Shown here piece by piece: positions 7,467-8,766 of a DNA stretch of 8,766 bases (the stretch's first letter is position 1; every line of letters begins with the position of its first letter). The stretch spans positions 1-8,766 of the forward strand of contig JAITES010000226.1 in NCBI GenBank assembly GCA_031281925.1. Direction: 5' to 3'. The notes under the pieces are model-generated. The model saw only the letters and a list, made by a program, of their open reading frames with translations. It did not search any database and had not been told where the DNA came from. Position numbers and translations under genes: made by a program. The DNA comes from Treponema sp. (lineage in GTDB: Bacteria; Spirochaetota; Spirochaetia; Treponematales; Breznakiellaceae).

Positions 7467-8766
7467 ATGGAAAATCAGGATGCCCAAAACAAAATTTCCG
7501 CAAGCCTTGTTCAGCCCTTTCTGGATCGTCCGCGGGTAGACGCGCTTCTGGAAAAGACCCTGAACAGTTATATTGTCAATATTGTCGCCGGGGAAGGCTG
7601 CGGCAAAACCTGCGCGGTATATGCCTTTCTCCGCAAACATTCGGAACGCGTCCTGTGGATACAGATTTCGGAACAGGACAATCTGGGCTGGCATTTTTGG
7701 GAAAGCTATACCGGAGCCATAGTCAAATTCAATCCGAAAATGGGAAAGGCGGTAAGAAATCTTGGTTTCCCGGAAACCGCCCAGGATTTTGACCGCTATA
7801 TCAACTTTCTGTACGATAATTCCCCCCAGGCGGGTAAATTCATCATAGTGCTCGACGATTTTCACCTGATCCACGACCCCGCGGTACTGCGTTACTTTGA
7901 ACGATCCTTTAGAACCCGTATGGGAAACCATACCGTATTCATCCTTTCCAGGACGGAACCCCGGTTCAACACACTGCCTGCCCTGTCCAAAGGCTGGCTG
8001 TCCCATATTTCCGCCGAGGATCTCCGCTTTAGCGAGGAAGAAACCGCCCGGTATTTTGCCCTCCACGGGATGTCCCTTCCCCGGGATGAACTTTTGCGGG
8101 TGTATCAGGACACGGAAGGCTGGGCCCTGGTCATTGACCTTACCGCCAGAGACATGAAGAGCCATCAGGGCCGCCTCCCCGATCTGCTCCGGAAAGATTC
8201 CATAAAGAAAGCCATGGAGCGGATATTTCTTTCCATGGACAGGGCAACCCAAAAACTCCTCATCAAATGCTCCCTGGCGGAACACTGGCCCGGGGAATTC
8301 CTTGAAGCCCTCGACCCGGAGGGGAAGAGCATCGCCGCCCTGGGAGACTACAGTTCCGTGATCCGCTACGATCTCTACCTTAACGGCTACCGCATCCACC
8401 ACATCTTTCTGGAATACCTCAGGGAAAAGCAGGGAGAACTCGAAAAGTCCGAAATCCGCGCCGTTCTTCTCCTGAATGCCGAATGGTGCGTCAAAAACAA
8501 CCTCGTCATGGAAGCCGCGGCCCATTATGGAAAAATCGAAGAGTATGGGGGCCTCGTGCGGCTGGTCAATTCCCTGCCGAGACTCCTGCCGGTCAGCATG
8601 GCAAAATATCTTTTAAGCCTCATTGAGAACCTGCCCCCTCCCAAAGAAGAAGAAAATGATGAGGATCACCTTTTTTCGCATTATATTATGCGTCCCAGGC
8701 TCCTGATGCTCAGCACCCGTTTTGATGAATCCTACAGAGAATACCTCAGCACCATAGAGCACTTTG
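7467..8766 (+). CDS. MalT-like STAND ATPase/regulator, N-terminal part (copy 3; 3' end outside window)
   Basis: 433 codons are visible and the frame is open at the right edge, so a C-terminal HTH cannot be judged. Motifs: Walker A AGEGCGKT (41-48), Walker B IIVLDD (126-131), SRTE (161-164), LRFSEEE, TEGW (216-219) and YRIHHIFL (308-315). Up to TEGW these fall at the same residue numbers as in copy 2, which supports the ATG at 7467. The in-frame ATG at 7449 would add six residues, and neither start has a good Shine-Dalgarno site. Copy 3 is the most divergent of the three: Walker A has E-G-C for A-G-Y, and the region after TEGW is shorter and different. It starts 57 bases after copy 2, probably in the same transcription unit. 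The function is probably a signal-responsive regulator, with unknown ligand. Confidence 0.88.
   Translation, partial: MENQDAQNKISASLVQPFLDRPRVDALLEKTLNSYIVNIVAGEGCGKTCAVYAFLRKHSERVLWIQISEQDNLGWHFWESYTGAIVKFNPKMGKAVRNLGFPETAQDFDRYINFLYDNSPQAGKFIIVLDDFHLIHDPAVLRYFERSFRTRMGNHTVFILSRTEPRFNTLPALSKGWLSHISAEDLRFSEEETARYFALHGMSLPRDELLRVYQDTEGWALVIDLTARDMKSHQGRLPDLLRKDSIKKAMERIFLSMDRATQKLLIKCSLAEHWPGEFLEALDPEGKSIAALGDYSSVIRYDLYLNGYRIHHIFLEYLREKQGELEKSEIRAVLLLNAEWCVKNNLVMEAAAHYGKIEEYGGLVRLVNSLPRLLPVSMAKYLLSLIENLPPPKEEENDEDHLFSHYIMRPRLLMLSTRFDESYREYLSTIEHF

Noticed and set aside
7409..7792. A 127-codon plus-strand frame starting with a GTG overlapping the copy 2 stop
   Set aside because: It overlaps the ATPase core of copy 3 in another frame. 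It lacks the Walker A motif that the correct frame has, and has no ribosome binding site.
7080..8525. A 481-codon open frame on the minus strand across copies 2 and 3
   Set aside because: It is antisense to two genes with clear family motifs and crosses their intergenic gap. It has no recognisable domain or credible start. Long antisense frames arise from the codon bias of the real genes here.

Overview
The window looks like spirochaete chromosome, most like a termite-gut or free-living Treponema. This is an inference from style: a roughly half-G+C sequence with AT-rich spacers, a large surface lipoprotein with a relaxed lipobox and Ig-like modules, and MalT-type regulators in tandem. No rRNA, tRNA or marker gene confirms it. 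No mobile element, CRISPR array or RNA gene was seen.

Layout. Positions 1-2272 (minus strand) hold the first 757 codons of a large secreted lipoprotein that runs off the left edge. It has a lipobox cysteine at residue 43, an SbsA/Big_5-like Ig domain, and further beta-rich segments, each opened by a 'D-x-T-x-P' type boundary motif. Positions 2273-2517 are a divergent, AT-rich control region. It holds one promoter candidate per direction, an inverted repeat, a 10-bp-phased direct repeat and a short leader ORF. From 2518 to the right edge, three paralogous STAND/MalT-type ATPases lie head to tail on the plus strand: copy 1 (2518-4764), copy 2 (4818-7409) and copy 3 (7467 to the edge, incomplete). 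All three carry Walker A, Walker B, SRTE and TEGW motifs and a YRIHH winged-helix signature at nearly the same residue numbers.

The main point of interest is that copy 1 stops just where the DNA-binding tail should begin, while copy 2 keeps a complete C-terminal LuxR/GerE helix-turn-helix. Copies 1 and 2 are otherwise collinear and similar through the helical sensor arm. The pair therefore looks like a DNA-binding regulator plus a DNA-binding-deficient partner that could co-oligomerise with it or compete for its signal. The divergent lipoprotein gene is an obvious candidate target. Copy 2 may also have its own promoter overlapping the copy 1 stop codon.
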